Positions 40,985-49,425 of a stretch of DNA of 64,000 nucleotides are shown one piece after another; the stretch's first letter is position 1, and each line of letters opens with the position of its first letter. Both the position numbers and the translations under genes were made by a program. Under the pieces are notes generated by a model, which searched no databases, was not told where the DNA came from, and saw only the letters and a program-made list of their open reading frames with translations. Origin of the DNA: Ottowia sp. (GTDB lineage: Bacteria; Pseudomonadota; Gammaproteobacteria; Burkholderiales; Burkholderiaceae_C); assembly GCF_016703145.1 (NCBI RefSeq), contig NZ_JADJCO010000003.1:1504001-1568000 (forward strand). Direction: 5' to 3'.

Positions 40985-41998
40985 ATGGCAAGCCTCTTGG
41001 ATGCGCCCACCGACACGCCGCGCCAGCCCAAGCTGCTGGAGCGCCTGCGCATTCACCTGCGGACGCGGCACTACAGCATCCGCACGGAAGAAGCCTATAT
41101 CGACTGGGCGCGACGCTTCATCCTGTTCCACGGCAAGCGCCATCCGCAAGAGATGGGCGCGGCGGAGGTCGAGGCGTTTCTGAGCCACCTGGCGGTGGAT
41201 CGGCAGGTGTCGGCCTCCACGCAGAACCAGGCGAAGGCGGCGATTCTGTATTTGTACAAGCAGGTGCTGGGCATGGAATTGCCCTGGCTCGATGAGGTGG
41301 TGCAGGCCAGGCGGCCCCGGCGCTTGCCGGTGGTCTTGACGCCCGGAGAGGTGCGCGAGTTGCTGCTGCACGCCGAAGGCACGGCGGGGCTGGTGGCGCA
41401 GGTGCTGTATGGCACGGGCATGCGGCTGATGGAGGCGCTGCGGCTGCGCGTGAAGGACGTGGAGTTCGCGCGGCGCGAAATCGTGGTGCGCGAGGGCAAG
41501 GGCAACAAGGACCGGGTGACGGTGCTGCCCGAGAACCTGATCGCCCCCTTGCAGGCGCAGTTGCAAAAGGCGCGGGTTTTGCACGAGAAGGATCGGGCCG
41601 CCGGTTTGCCGGGCGTGTATTTGCCGCATGCGCTGGCGGTCAAATACCCGGATGCGGACAAGAGCTGGGCATGGCAGTGGGTGTTTCCGTCGCCGGTGCG
41701 CGCGCTGGACCCGCGCCCGGATGCGCGCACGGGCCAGGCGCTGGAGCGGCGCCACCACCTGTACCCCGAGTCGGTGCAGCGCGTGGTGCGCGGGGCGGCG
41801 CAGCGGGCGCGGATTGCCAAGCCGGTGTCGCCGCACGTGTTGCGCCATTCGTTTGCCACGCACTTGCTGCAAGCAGGTTATGACATCCGCACGGTGCAGG
41901 AGCTGCTGGGGCATGCGGATGTGAGCACGACGATGATCTACACCCATGTCCTCAACATAGGCGGGCGTGGCGTGCTGAGCCCGCTCGACGCGCTATGA
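40985..41998 (+). CDS. intI: Integron integrase (tyrosine recombinase, IntI)
   Basis: A 337-residue tyrosine recombinase that catalyses attI x attC and attC x attC recombination. A SAM-like N-terminal domain (LRIHLRTRHYSIRTEEAYID) is followed by the catalytic domain: Arg147 in TGMRLMEALRLR, the Lys region GKGNKDR, His284 and Arg287 in HVLRHSFATHLL, His310 in LLGHADVSTT and Tyr319 in MIYTHV. The IntI-specific extra helix is present at about residues 216-237 (LAVKYPDADKSWAWQWVFPS), which separates it from XerC/D. All catalytic residues are intact. Its stop overlaps the rarA start (ATGA). Confidence 0.97.
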   Translation: MASLLDAPTDTPRQPKLLERLRIHLRTRHYSIRTEEAYIDWARRFILFHGKRHPQEMGAAEVEAFLSHLAVDRQVSASTQNQAKAAILYLYKQVLGMELPWLDEVVQARRPRRLPVVLTPGEVRELLLHAEGTAGLVAQVLYGTGMRLMEALRLRVKDVEFARREIVVREGKGNKDRVTVLPENLIAPLQAQLQKARVLHEKDRAAGLPGVYLPHALAVKYPDADKSWAWQWVFPSPVRALDPRPDARTGQALERRHHLYPESVQRVVRGAAQRARIAKPVSPHVLRHSFATHLLQAGYDIRTVQELLGHADVSTTMIYTHVLNIGGRGVLSPLDAL

Positions 41999-43299
41999 AT
42001 CCGTCCGCCAGCCGCCCGCACCAGCCCCTGGCCGAGCGCCTGCGCCCGCGCCGCCTGGGCGAGGTGGTGGGCCAGCAGCACCTGCTGGGCGAGGGCATGG
42101 CGCTGCGCATCGCCTTCGAGTCGGGCCAGCCGCACAGTTGCATCCTGTGGGGGCCGCCCGGCACGGGCAAGACCACCATCGCGCGGCTGATGGCCGATGC
42201 GTTCGACGCGCAGTTCATCCCCATCAGCGCGGTGCTGGGCGGCGTCAAGGACATCCGCGAGGCGGTGGAGCTGGCGCAGAAGGCGCGTGACAGCCTCACG
42301 CCGCAGAGCACCATCGTGTTCGTGGACGAGGTGCACCGCTTCAACAAGAGCCAGCAGGACGCCTTCCTGCCGCACGTCGAAAGCGGGCTGTTCACCTTCA
42401 TTGGTGCCACCACCGAGAACCCGTCGTTCGAGGTCAACTCGGCCCTGCTGTCGCGCGCGGCGGTGTACGTGCTGCAACCGCTCACCGACCAGGATTTGAA
42501 GGAAATTCTGGCCCGAACCCAGGCCAGACAAGCGCCGACAGCTATCGAAAAAGAAGCGACCGAGCGCCTCGTCGCCTACGCCGACGGCGACGCCCGGCGC
42601 CTGCTGAACACGCTGGAGACGCTGTTCGTCGCCGCCCGCGCCGAGCGCCTGGACGTGATCACCGACGCCTGGCTGCTGAAGGTGCTGGGCGAGCGCATGC
42701 GCCGCTACGACAAGGGCGGCGAGCAGTTCTACGACACCATCAGCGCGCTGCACAAGTCGGTGCGCGGCAGCGACCCGGATGCCGCGCTGTACTGGTTCGC
42801 GCGCATGCTCGACGGCGGTGCCGACCCGCGCTACCTGGCGCGCCGGCTGGTGCGCATGGCCAGCGAGGACGTGGGCCTGGCCGACCCGCGCGCGCTGCGC
42901 CTGGCGCTGGACGCCGCCGAGGTGTACGAGCGCCTGGGCTCGCCCGAGGGCGAGCTGGCGCTGGCCGAGTGCCTGGTCTACCTGGCCGTGGCGCCCAAGA
43001 GCAACGCCGTCTACAAGGCCTTCGGCGCCGCCAAGGCGTTCGTCAAGCAGGACGCCACGCGCCCCGTGCCCCTGCACCTGCGCAACGCGCCGACCCAGTT
43101 GATGAAGCAGCTCGACTACGGCAAGGGCTACCGCTACGCGCACGACGAGGAGGGCGCCTTCGCCGCCGGCGAGCGCTACCTGCCCGAGGGCATGCCGCCG
43201 CAGGACTTCTACCAGCCCGCGCCGCGCGGACTGGAGATCAAGATCGGCGAGAAGCTGGCCGAGCTGCGCCGCCGCAACCGCCAGGCCGGGGGCGGCTGA
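41995..43299 (+). CDS. rarA: Replication-associated recombination protein RarA (MgsA)
   Basis: An AAA+ ATPase of 434 residues acting at stalled replication forks, related to clamp loaders. The Walker A motif is GPPGTGKTTIARL near residue 48, Walker B is IVFVDEVHRFNKSQQD, sensor 1 is FIGATTENPSFEVNSALLSR, and the C-terminal MgsA oligomerisation domain contains RLVRMASEDVGLADPRAL. The start ATG overlaps the integrase stop codon by four bases. A stretch at 42495-42560 carries the dispersed repeat. Confidence 0.95.
   Translation: MNPSASRPHQPLAERLRPRRLGEVVGQQHLLGEGMALRIAFESGQPHSCILWGPPGTGKTTIARLMADAFDAQFIPISAVLGGVKDIREAVELAQKARDSLTPQSTIVFVDEVHRFNKSQQDAFLPHVESGLFTFIGATTENPSFEVNSALLSRAAVYVLQPLTDQDLKEILARTQARQAPTAIEKEATERLVAYADGDARRLLNTLETLFVAARAERLDVITDAWLLKVLGERMRRYDKGGEQFYDTISALHKSVRGSDPDAALYWFARMLDGGADPRYLARRLVRMASEDVGLADPRALRLALDAAEVYERLGSPEGELALAECLVYLAVAPKSNAVYKAFGAAKAFVKQDATRPVPLHLRNAPTQLMKQLDYGKGYRYAHDEEGAFAAGERYLPEGMPPQDFYQPAPRGLEIKIGEKLAELRRRNRQAGGG
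42495..42560. repeat. Dispersed repeat copy inside rarA
   Basis: In the reverse direction, CTTTTTCGATAGCTGTCGGCGCTTGTCTGGCC...AGAATTTCCTTCAAATC has the order and words of the intergenic repeat. It lies in the rarA frame and encodes KEILARTQARQAPTAIEKE without changing the gene's overall length noticeably. Confidence 0.5.
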
Positions 43300-43400
43300 G
43301 TCCGGCGTCGCACCCATCCGGGGCGCCGGGGGAGAGGGAAAACCCCGGTGCCGCACCAACCTGGCGCGAACCCGCCCTTCGCTAGAATCACCGGCACCAA

Positions 43401-43434
43401 AACCCGCTGAGGAGGAACACCTGGCGGGTTTTTT
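43401..43434 (+). terminator. Terminator between rarA and livH
   Basis: AACCCGC and GCGGGTT arms (43401-43407 and 43424-43430) with a 16-base loop containing GAGGAGGAAC, followed by four T residues. It ends the rarA unit. TAGAAT at 43383-43388 may be a -10 element for the liv operon or part of this region. Confidence 0.7.
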
Positions 43435-43532
43435 GCTAGGTGGTCGTGGGGTGCTCACAAAGCGCCCGGCGGCGCGCCAGTGGACAACGCCAGCCTGGCG
43501 ACAACGGGCTCGGGCCCAGGAGGAACGGATTT

Positions 43533-44462
43533 ATGGAAGTCTTGCTTCAGCAGATCATCAACGGTCTGGTCCTGGGCAGCATGTATGCCTTGATCGCGCT
43601 GGGCTACACGATGGTGTACGGCATCATCCAGCTCATCAACTTCGCCCACGGCGAGGTGCTGATGGTGGGGGCGCTCACCGCCTGGTCGGCCATCGGGCTG
43701 ATGCAGGCCGGCATGCCGGGCGCGCCCGGCTGGCTCATCCTGATCCTGGCCATGGTCATCGCCTGCGTGGTGGCCGCCGCGCTCAACTTCGTGATCGAGA
43801 AGGTGGCCTACCGGCCGCTGCGCAACAGCCCGCGCCTGGCGCCGCTGATCACCGCCATCGGCATGTCGATCCTGCTGCAGACGCTGGCGATGATCATCTG
43901 GAAGCCCAACTACAAGCCCTTCCCCACGCTGCTGCCCAGCGCGCCGTTCAACGTCGGCGGCGCGGTGATCACGCCGACGCAGATCATGATCCTGAGCGTC
44001 ACCGCGGTGTCGCTGGCCGTGCTGATGTACCTGGTGCACTACACCCGCATCGGCCGCGCCATGCGCGCCACGGCCGAGAACCCGCGCGTGGCGGGGCTGA
44101 TGGGCGTCAAGCCCGACGTGGTGATCTCCGCCACCTTCATCATCGGCGCCATCCTGGCGGCCATCGCCGGCGTGATGTACGCGTCCAACTACGGCACGGC
44201 GCAGCACACCATGGGCTTCCTGCCGGGGCTCAAGGCCTTCACGGCGGCGGTGTTCGGCGGCATCGGCAACCTGGGCGGCGCGGTGCTGGGCGGCATCCTG
44301 CTGGGGCTGATCGAGGCCATCGGCTCGGGCTACATCGGCTCCCTCACGGGCGGCCTGCTGGGCAGCCACTACACCGACATCTTCGCCTTCATCGTCCTGA
44401 TCGTCATCCTCACGCTGCGGCCCTCCGGCCTGCTGGGCGAGCGCGTGGCGGACCGGGCCTGA
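43533..44462 (+). CDS. livH: Branched-chain amino acid ABC transporter permease (LivH-type)
   Basis: A 309-residue inner-membrane permease with about eight membrane helices. Signatures include QQIINGLVLGSMYALIALGYT, INFAHGEVLMVGALTAW, TRIGRAMRATAENPRVAGLMG (EAA-like coupling loop) and the closing LTLRPSGLLGERVADRA. CCCAGGAGGAACGG gives a strong ribosome-binding site before MEVLLQQ. It is followed by livM, livG and livF. The solute-binding protein is not in this window. Confidence 0.93.
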   Translation: MEVLLQQIINGLVLGSMYALIALGYTMVYGIIQLINFAHGEVLMVGALTAWSAIGLMQAGMPGAPGWLILILAMVIACVVAAALNFVIEKVAYRPLRNSPRLAPLITAIGMSILLQTLAMIIWKPNYKPFPTLLPSAPFNVGGAVITPTQIMILSVTAVSLAVLMYLVHYTRIGRAMRATAENPRVAGLMGVKPDVVISATFIIGAILAAIAGVMYASNYGTAQHTMGFLPGLKAFTAAVFGGIGNLGGAVLGGILLGLIEAIGSGYIGSLTGGLLGSHYTDIFAFIVLIVILTLRPSGLLGERVADRA

Positions 44463-44481
44463 CGCACGGGAGGACCGCGAC

Positions 44482-45668
44482 ATGACGCAAAAAAGCAAAC
44501 TGATCGCCTTCGTGCTGTGCGGCATCGGCCTGCTGGTGCTGCCGCTCATCCTGCAGCAGTTCGGCAATGCCTGGGTGCGCATCGCCGACATCGCCCTGCT
44601 GTACGTGATGCTGGCGCTGGGCCTGAACATCGTGGTGGGCTACGCCGGCCTGCTGGACCTGGGCTACGTGGCCTTCTTCGCCGTCGGCGCCTACATGTAC
44701 GCGCTGCTGGCCTCGCCGCACCTGACCTCCACCTTCCCGGCGCTGGCGGCGATGTTCCCCACGGGCTTCCACACCTCGCTGTGGCTGGTGATCCCGCTGG
44801 CGCTGGCGCTGGCCGGCGTGGTGGGCGTGCTGCTGGGCGCGCCCACGCTCAAGCTGCGCGGCGACTACCTGGCCATCGTCACGCTGGGCTTCGGCGAGAT
44901 CATCCGCATCTTCCTGAACAACCTGGACCACCCGTACAACATCACCAACGGCCCCAAGGGCGTGAGCCAGATCGACTCGGTCAAGATCCTCGGGCTGGAC
45001 CTGGGCAAGAAGGTGGACGTCGGCGGCTTCGAGATCGCCTCGGTCACGCTGTACTACTACCTGTTCCTGGTGCTGGTGCTCTTCACCGTGGTCATCTGCC
45101 AGCGGCTGCAGGACTCGCGCGTGGGCCGCGCCTGGATGGCCATCCGCGAGGACGAGATCGCCGCCAAGGCCATGGGCCTGAACACGCGCAACCTCAAGCT
45201 GCTGGCCTTCGGCATGGGCGCCTCGTTCGGCGGCGTGTCGGGCGTGATGTTCGGCGCCTTTCAGGGCTTCGTGTCGCCGGAATCGTTCAGCCTGATGGAG
45301 TCGGTGATGATCGTCGCCATGGTGGTGCTGGGCGGCATCGGCCACCTGCCGGGCGTGATCCTGGGCGCCGTGCTGCTGGCCGCGCTGCCCGAGGTGCTGC
45401 GCTACGTCGCCGGGCCGCTGCAGGCCATGACCGACGGGCGGCTGGACTCGGCCATCCTGCGCCAGTTGCTGATCGCGCTGGCCATGATCGTCATCATGCT
45501 GCTGCGCCCGCGCGGGCTGTGGCCCTCGCCCGAGCACGGCAAGGCGCGGCGCGGCTTCGGCGGCAAGGCGATGCCCACGTCGGCGCAGCAGAATCCGCCG
45601 GGCATCGACTTCCCCGGCGACGCCGTCCCGGCACCACCGAGAACCGCCAGTTCTCGGTCAACCCGTAG
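44482..45668 (+). CDS. livM: Branched-chain amino acid ABC transporter permease (LivM-type), frameshifted near its end
   Basis: A second permease with about ten membrane helices: LLYVMLALGLNIVVGYAGLLD, LRGDYLAIVTLGFGEIIRIF and SRVGRAWMAIREDEIAAKAMG are LivM family signatures. Near residue 382 (GDAVP) the frame is broken by loss of one base in CCCGGCACCACC (about 45630); the correct ending TTENRQFSVNP then stops at 45668. Without correction the frame reads straight through into livG, giving a false 660-residue LivM-LivG fusion. Corrected length is about 395 residues. An assembly error is suspected. Confidence 0.88.
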
Positions 45669-45687
45669 GGCGAGGAGGGCGCACACC

Positions 45688-46464
45688 ATGAGCGACGCGC
45701 AAACCGTTCTCAACGTCCAGGGCGTGTCCAAGCGCTTCGGCGGCCTGCAGGCCCTGTCCGACGTGGGCCTGACCATCCGGCGCGGCCAGGTCTACGGCCT
45801 GATCGGCCCCAATGGCGCCGGCAAGACCACCTTCTTCAACGTCATCACGGGCCTGTACACGCCCGACAGCGGCAGCTTCGAGCTGGCCGGCAAGCCCTAC
45901 AAGCCCGCCGCCGTGCACGAGGTGGCCAAGGCCGGCATCGCCCGCACCTTCCAGAACATCCGCCTGTTCGCCGAGATGACGGCGCTGGAGAACGTGATGG
46001 TGGGCCGCCACATCCGCACCGGCTCGGGCGTGTTCGGCGCCATCTTCCGCACCCGCGGCTTCAAGGCCGAGGAGGACGCCATCGCCGAGCGCGCGCAGGA
46101 GCTGCTCGATTACGTCGGCATCGGCAAGTACGCGCACTACCGCTCGCGCACGCTGTCCTACGGCGACCAGCGCCGGCTGGAGATCGCCCGCGCGCTGGCC
46201 ACCGACCCGCAATTGATCGCGCTGGACGAGCCCGCCGCCGGCATGAACGCCACCGAGAAGGTGATGCTGCGCGAGCTGATCGACCGCATCCGCAAGGACA
46301 ACCGCACCATTTTGCTGATCGAGCACGACGTGAAGCTGGTGATGGGCCTGTGCGACCGCGTCACCGTGCTCGACTACGGCAAGCAGATCGCCGAGGGCAC
46401 GCCGGCCGAGGTGCAGAAGAACGAGAAAGTCATCGAAGCCTATCTGGGCACCGGCGGTCACTGA
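45688..46464 (+). CDS. livG: Branched-chain amino acid ABC transporter ATP-binding protein (LivG-type)
   Basis: A 258-residue ABC ATPase. Walker A is GPNGAGKTTFFNV, the ABC signature is LSYGDQRRLEIARALA, Walker B is LIALDEPAAGMN, and the H-loop is LLIEHDVKLVM. The LivG-specific insertion GIARTFQNIRLFAEMTALENVMVG is present. GGCGAGGAGGGCGCACACC before the ATG gives a good ribosome-binding site, supporting a separate start even though the upstream frame is open in this sequence. Confidence 0.94.
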   Translation: MSDAQTVLNVQGVSKRFGGLQALSDVGLTIRRGQVYGLIGPNGAGKTTFFNVITGLYTPDSGSFELAGKPYKPAAVHEVAKAGIARTFQNIRLFAEMTALENVMVGRHIRTGSGVFGAIFRTRGFKAEEDAIAERAQELLDYVGIGKYAHYRSRTLSYGDQRRLEIARALATDPQLIALDEPAAGMNATEKVMLRELIDRIRKDNRTILLIEHDVKLVMGLCDRVTVLDYGKQIAEGTPAEVQKNEKVIEAYLGTGGH

Positions 46465-46483
46465 CGCAACGACAAAGGCGACC

Positions 46484-47200
46484 ATGGCACAGACATTGTT
46501 GAAGGTTTCCGGCCTGCAGGTGGCCTATGGCGGCATCCAGGCCGTCAAGGGCGTGGACTTCGAGGTGCGCGAGGGCGAGCTGGTGTCGCTGATCGGCTCC
46601 AACGGCGCCGGCAAGACCACCACCATGAAGGCCATCACCGGCACGCTGCCGCTGGCCGGCGGCACCATCGAGTACCTGGGCAAGTCCATCAAGGGCCAGG
46701 GCCCGTGGGATCTGGTCAAGCAGGGCCTGGCCATGGTGCCGGAAGGGCGCGGCGTGTTCACGCGCATGACCATCGCCGAGAACCTGCTGATGGGCGCCTA
46801 CATCCGCCGCGACAAGGCGGGCATCGGCGAGGACATGGAGCGCATCTTCGCCATCTTCCCGCGCCTGCGCGAGCGCAAGGATCAGCTCGCCGGCACCATG
46901 TCCGGCGGTGAGCAGCAGATGCTGGCCATGGGCCGCGCGCTGATGAGCCGGCCCAAGCTGCTGCTGCTCGACGAGCCGTCGATGGGCCTGTCGCCCATCA
47001 TGGTGGACAAGGTGTTCGAGGTCGTGCGCGACGTCTACGCCCAGGGCGTCACCGTCCTGCTGGTCGAGCAGAACGCCAGCCGCGCGCTGGCCCTGGCCGA
47101 CCGCGGCTACGTCATGGAGTCGGGCCTCATCACCATGGCGGGCACGGGCAAGGACCTGCTGGCCGACTCGCGCGTGCGCGCCGCCTATCTGGGCGAGTGA
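46484..47200 (+). CDS. livF: Branched-chain amino acid ABC transporter ATP-binding protein (LivF-type)
   Basis: A 238-residue ABC ATPase with Walker A GSNGAGKTTTMKA, VPEGRGVFTRMTIAENLLMG (LivF hallmark), signature MSGGEQQMLAMGRALM, Walker B LLLLDEPSMGLS and VLLVEQNASRAL (H-loop replaced by Gln, as usual in LivF). It follows livG after 19 bp and ends the operon at a strong terminator. Confidence 0.95.
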   Translation: MAQTLLKVSGLQVAYGGIQAVKGVDFEVREGELVSLIGSNGAGKTTTMKAITGTLPLAGGTIEYLGKSIKGQGPWDLVKQGLAMVPEGRGVFTRMTIAENLLMGAYIRRDKAGIGEDMERIFAIFPRLRERKDQLAGTMSGGEQQMLAMGRALMSRPKLLLLDEPSMGLSPIMVDKVFEVVRDVYAQGVTVLLVEQNASRALALADRGYVMESGLITMAGTGKDLLADSRVRAAYLGE

Positions 47201-47220
47201 CGCAGCACGGCACTCTTTCC

Positions 47221-47260
47221 AAAGCAAAAAGCCACGCGGGCCCGCGTGGCTTTTTGCTTT
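47221..47260. terminator. Bidirectional terminator with a perfect 20-bp inverted repeat
   Basis: AAAGCAAAAAGCCACGCGGG is followed directly by its exact reverse complement, so the stem is flanked by an A-run and a T-run on each strand. It lies between convergent livF and the TTT solute-binding protein gene and should terminate both. Confidence 0.95.
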
Positions 47261-47282
47261 GTTGCTATGAAAGATGAAGCGG

Positions 47283-48255
47283 TCAATCCACCTTCGCGCC
47301 CGACCGCTTGACCACCGCTTCATAGCGCGCCCGCTCGCGCGCCATGAACTGGCCGAACTGCTCTGGCGTGGTCGGCACCGGCTCGGCCATGAGCAGGGCG
47401 AAGCGCTGCTGCGTCTCGGGCGCCTTCAGCGCGGCGGTGAAGGCGGCGTTCAGCCGGTCGACCACGTCCCGCGGCGTGCCGGCCGGCGCCACCAGGCCCC
47501 ACCAGGTGTCCACCTCGAAGCCGGGGAGGGTCTCGGCCATGGCCGGCACCTTGGGCATCAGCGCCGAGCGCCTGGCGCTGGTCACGGCCAGGGCCTTCAG
47601 CTTGCCGGACTTGATGTTGGCGGCGGCGGTGGCCAGGTTGTCGATGTTGAAGTCCACCTGGCCGGACAGCAGCGCCAGTTGCGCCGGGTTGCCGCCGTTG
47701 TAGGGGATGTGCACGGCGAAGATGCCCGCGCCCTGCTTGAACATCTCGCCCGCCAAGTGGCCGGCCGAGCCGTTGCCGCCGGAGCCGTAGTTGAGCTTGC
47801 CGGGGTTCTTGCGGGCGTACGTGATCAGATCGGCCAGGCTGTCGATCTTCAGCCGCGCGGCGGCGGCGGCCTGGTTCATCACCAGCACGTTGGGCACGCG
47901 CACCATCTGCGTGATGGGGAGCGAAGTCCTTGCCCGCGTCGTAGGGCATGCGGCTGAACAGCCAGGGGTTGATGGCGTGCGTGGCCACGGCGGCGATGCC
48001 GATGGTGGTGCCGTCCGGCGCGGCCTTGGCCACCATGTCGGAGCCGATGTTGCCGCCGGCGCCGGGCTTGTTCTCGACCACGATGGTGCCCAGTGGCGCC
48101 TGCACCCGCTCGGCCAGCGCGCGGGCGGTCACGTCGATGGGGCCGCCGGGCGCGTAGGGCACGATCAGGCGGATGGGCTTGGCGGGCGCCTGCGCGAGGG
48201 CACCGCCGGCGGCGGCCAGGGCCAGGGCGGCCGTGACGAGAGAACGTCGTTGCAT
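47283..48255 (-). CDS. Tripartite tricarboxylate transporter (Bug family) substrate-binding protein, frameshifted
   Basis: A periplasmic Bug-type solute-binding protein with signal peptide (RRSLVTAALALAAAGGALAQ). Family signatures: IRLIVPYAPGGPIDVTARAL, VENKPGAGGNIGSDMVAKA, GGNGSAGHLAGEMFKQ and MPKVPAMAETLPGFEVDTWWGLVAP. At 47916-47919 a four-G run (CCCC in the coding sense) has one extra base, so the part from ITQMVRVPNV on is in another frame. Removing it restores about 323 residues, the normal length. A sequencing error in the homopolymer is suspected. No TTT membrane subunits are near. Confidence 0.88.
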
Positions 48256-48267
48256 GGTGATTTTTGA

Positions 48268-48325
48268 ATGAAATTGGCCTGAAACCCGCGTGGATATTTC
48301 GGAATAAGCTATCGAAAGATGAGTA
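48268..48325. repeat. Short dispersed intergenic repeat
   Basis: TGAATGAAATTGGCCTGAAACCC...GGAATAAGCTATCGAAAGAT is the same modular repeat as at 54900 and 18262. It lies between the Bug-protein gene start and the reductase stop. Confidence 0.55.
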
Positions 48326-48331
48326 AACGGG

Positions 48332-49375
48332 TCACGCCGCCACCTTGTCCGCCTCGCTGGTGAAGGCGTCGGCGTAGAACTCGTGCTCCGGCAGGCCGGC
48401 CTGCTGCACGAAGTCGTGGCGCGCCGAATCGACCACGATGGGCGCGCCGCAGGCGTAGACCTGGTGGCCCGACAGGTCGGCGAAGTCCTCCAGCACCGCG
48501 CGGTGCACGAAGCCGGTGCGGCCGCGCCATCCGTCCTCGGGCAGGGCGTCGGAGATCACGGGCACGTACTTCAGGTGCGGCATCTCGGCCAGCTTGTCCA
48601 GCACCCAGCCGTCCAGGTACAGGTCGTGCGGACGGCGGCCGCCCCAGTACAGCACGGCGTCGCGCGTGATGCCCATGAACTGCATGTGCTCGATGATCGC
48701 CTTGATCGGCGCGAAGCCCGTGCCGGAGGCCAGCAGGACGATGGGGTTGGGCGCATCGTCGCGCAGGTGGAAGCTGCCGTAGGGGCCCTCGATGCGCAAG
48801 ATCTCCTTTTCCTTCATGGCGCCGAACACGTGGTCGGTGAACTTGCCGCCCGGCATGTGGCGCACGTGCAGGTCGACCATCGGCGCGCCGCTCTCGATCA
48901 GCGTGTGCGGCGCGTTGGCCATGCTGTAGCTGCGCCGCGCGCCATCGCGCAGGATGAACTCGACGTACTGGCCGGCGTGGTACTGCACCACGTCGTTGGC
49001 CGGCAGCTGCAGCTTGATGCGCATGACGTCGTGCGACAGCCGCTCCAACTGCGCCACGCGCGCCGGCATCTTCTTGATCGGGAAGGCGCCCGCGTGCGTG
49101 ACCTGGCGCGACTCCAGCACCACGTCGCTGGTGGCCGTGCCGCAGCAGGTCAGCACGTAGCCCTGGGCTTCTTCCTCGGCGCTGAGGGCCTTGTCCTGGT
49201 GCGGGCCGTGGACGACGGTGCCGGAGATCTTGCGGCACTTGCACGAGCCGCAGGCGCCGTCCTTGCAGCCGTAGGGCAGGCCGATGCCCTGGCGGATGCC
49301 GGCGGTGAGCATGGGCTCGCCGGGTTCGGTCGTGAAGCTGCGGCCGCTGGGCTCGACGGTGATGGTGTGGGTCAT
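48332..49375 (-). CDS. 2Fe-2S ferredoxin-NAD(P)H reductase family flavoprotein (CDP-6-deoxy-glucoseen-reductase-like)
   Basis: A 347-residue protein with an N-terminal plant-type ferredoxin domain, where the cluster cysteines are CKDGACGSCKC and, later, TCCG. An FAD-binding barrel (ARRSYSMANAP, RxYS motif) and a NAD-binding domain (LLASGTGFAPIKAIIEHM) follow. Burkholderiales proteins of this arrangement are often annotated as CDP-6-deoxy-delta-3,4-glucoseen reductase; a dideoxysugar role is unlikely without pathway genes, and a role as oxygenase reductase is equally possible. It starts at ATG MTHTITVEP. Confidence 0.85.
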   Translation of the reverse strand: MTHTITVEPSGRSFTTEPGEPMLTAGIRQGIGLPYGCKDGACGSCKCRKISGTVVHGPHQDKALSAEEEAQGYVLTCCGTATSDVVLESRQVTHAGAFPIKKMPARVAQLERLSHDVMRIKLQLPANDVVQYHAGQYVEFILRDGARRSYSMANAPHTLIESGAPMVDLHVRHMPGGKFTDHVFGAMKEKEILRIEGPYGSFHLRDDAPNPIVLLASGTGFAPIKAIIEHMQFMGITRDAVLYWGGRRPHDLYLDGWVLDKLAEMPHLKYVPVISDALPEDGWRGRTGFVHRAVLEDFADLSGHQVYACGAPIVVDSARHDFVQQAGLPEHEFYADAFTSEADKVAA

Positions 49376-49425
49376 GGGGTTGGGTATTCTCGTGCGGTCC
49401 CTGCCGCCTGATCGGAGCCAAGATT

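Larger units (their letters stand above)
26876..41998. mobile_element. Integron of the chromosomal type: integrase, attI and about 18 gene cassettes
   Basis: A plus-strand integron integrase (40985-41998) diverges from minus-strand cassettes that run leftward to about 26876. The array shows 18 attC or attC-like sites, each just beyond a cassette gene, several with the stop codon inside the GTTAGGC core. Cassette genes have lower GC than the flanks and diverse, unrelated functions. No class 1 hallmarks (qacE, sul1) are visible. Layout and content fit a sedentary chromosomal integron. Left boundary is the last attC, which is broken by an IS fragment. Confidence 0.9.

Noticed and set aside
26876..41000. 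A CRISPR array
   Set aside because: The repeated palindromes are attC sites of varying length with whole genes between them, and no cas genes are present.
40985..41998. IntI as a XerC/XerD-type recombinase
   Set aside because: It has the extra IntI helix segment around residues 216-237 and sits beside attI and a cassette array.
44482..46464. A 660-residue LivM-LivG fusion
   Set aside because: The frame is open only because one base is missing near 45630; the shifted frame gives the normal LivM ending and livG has its own ribosome-binding site and start.
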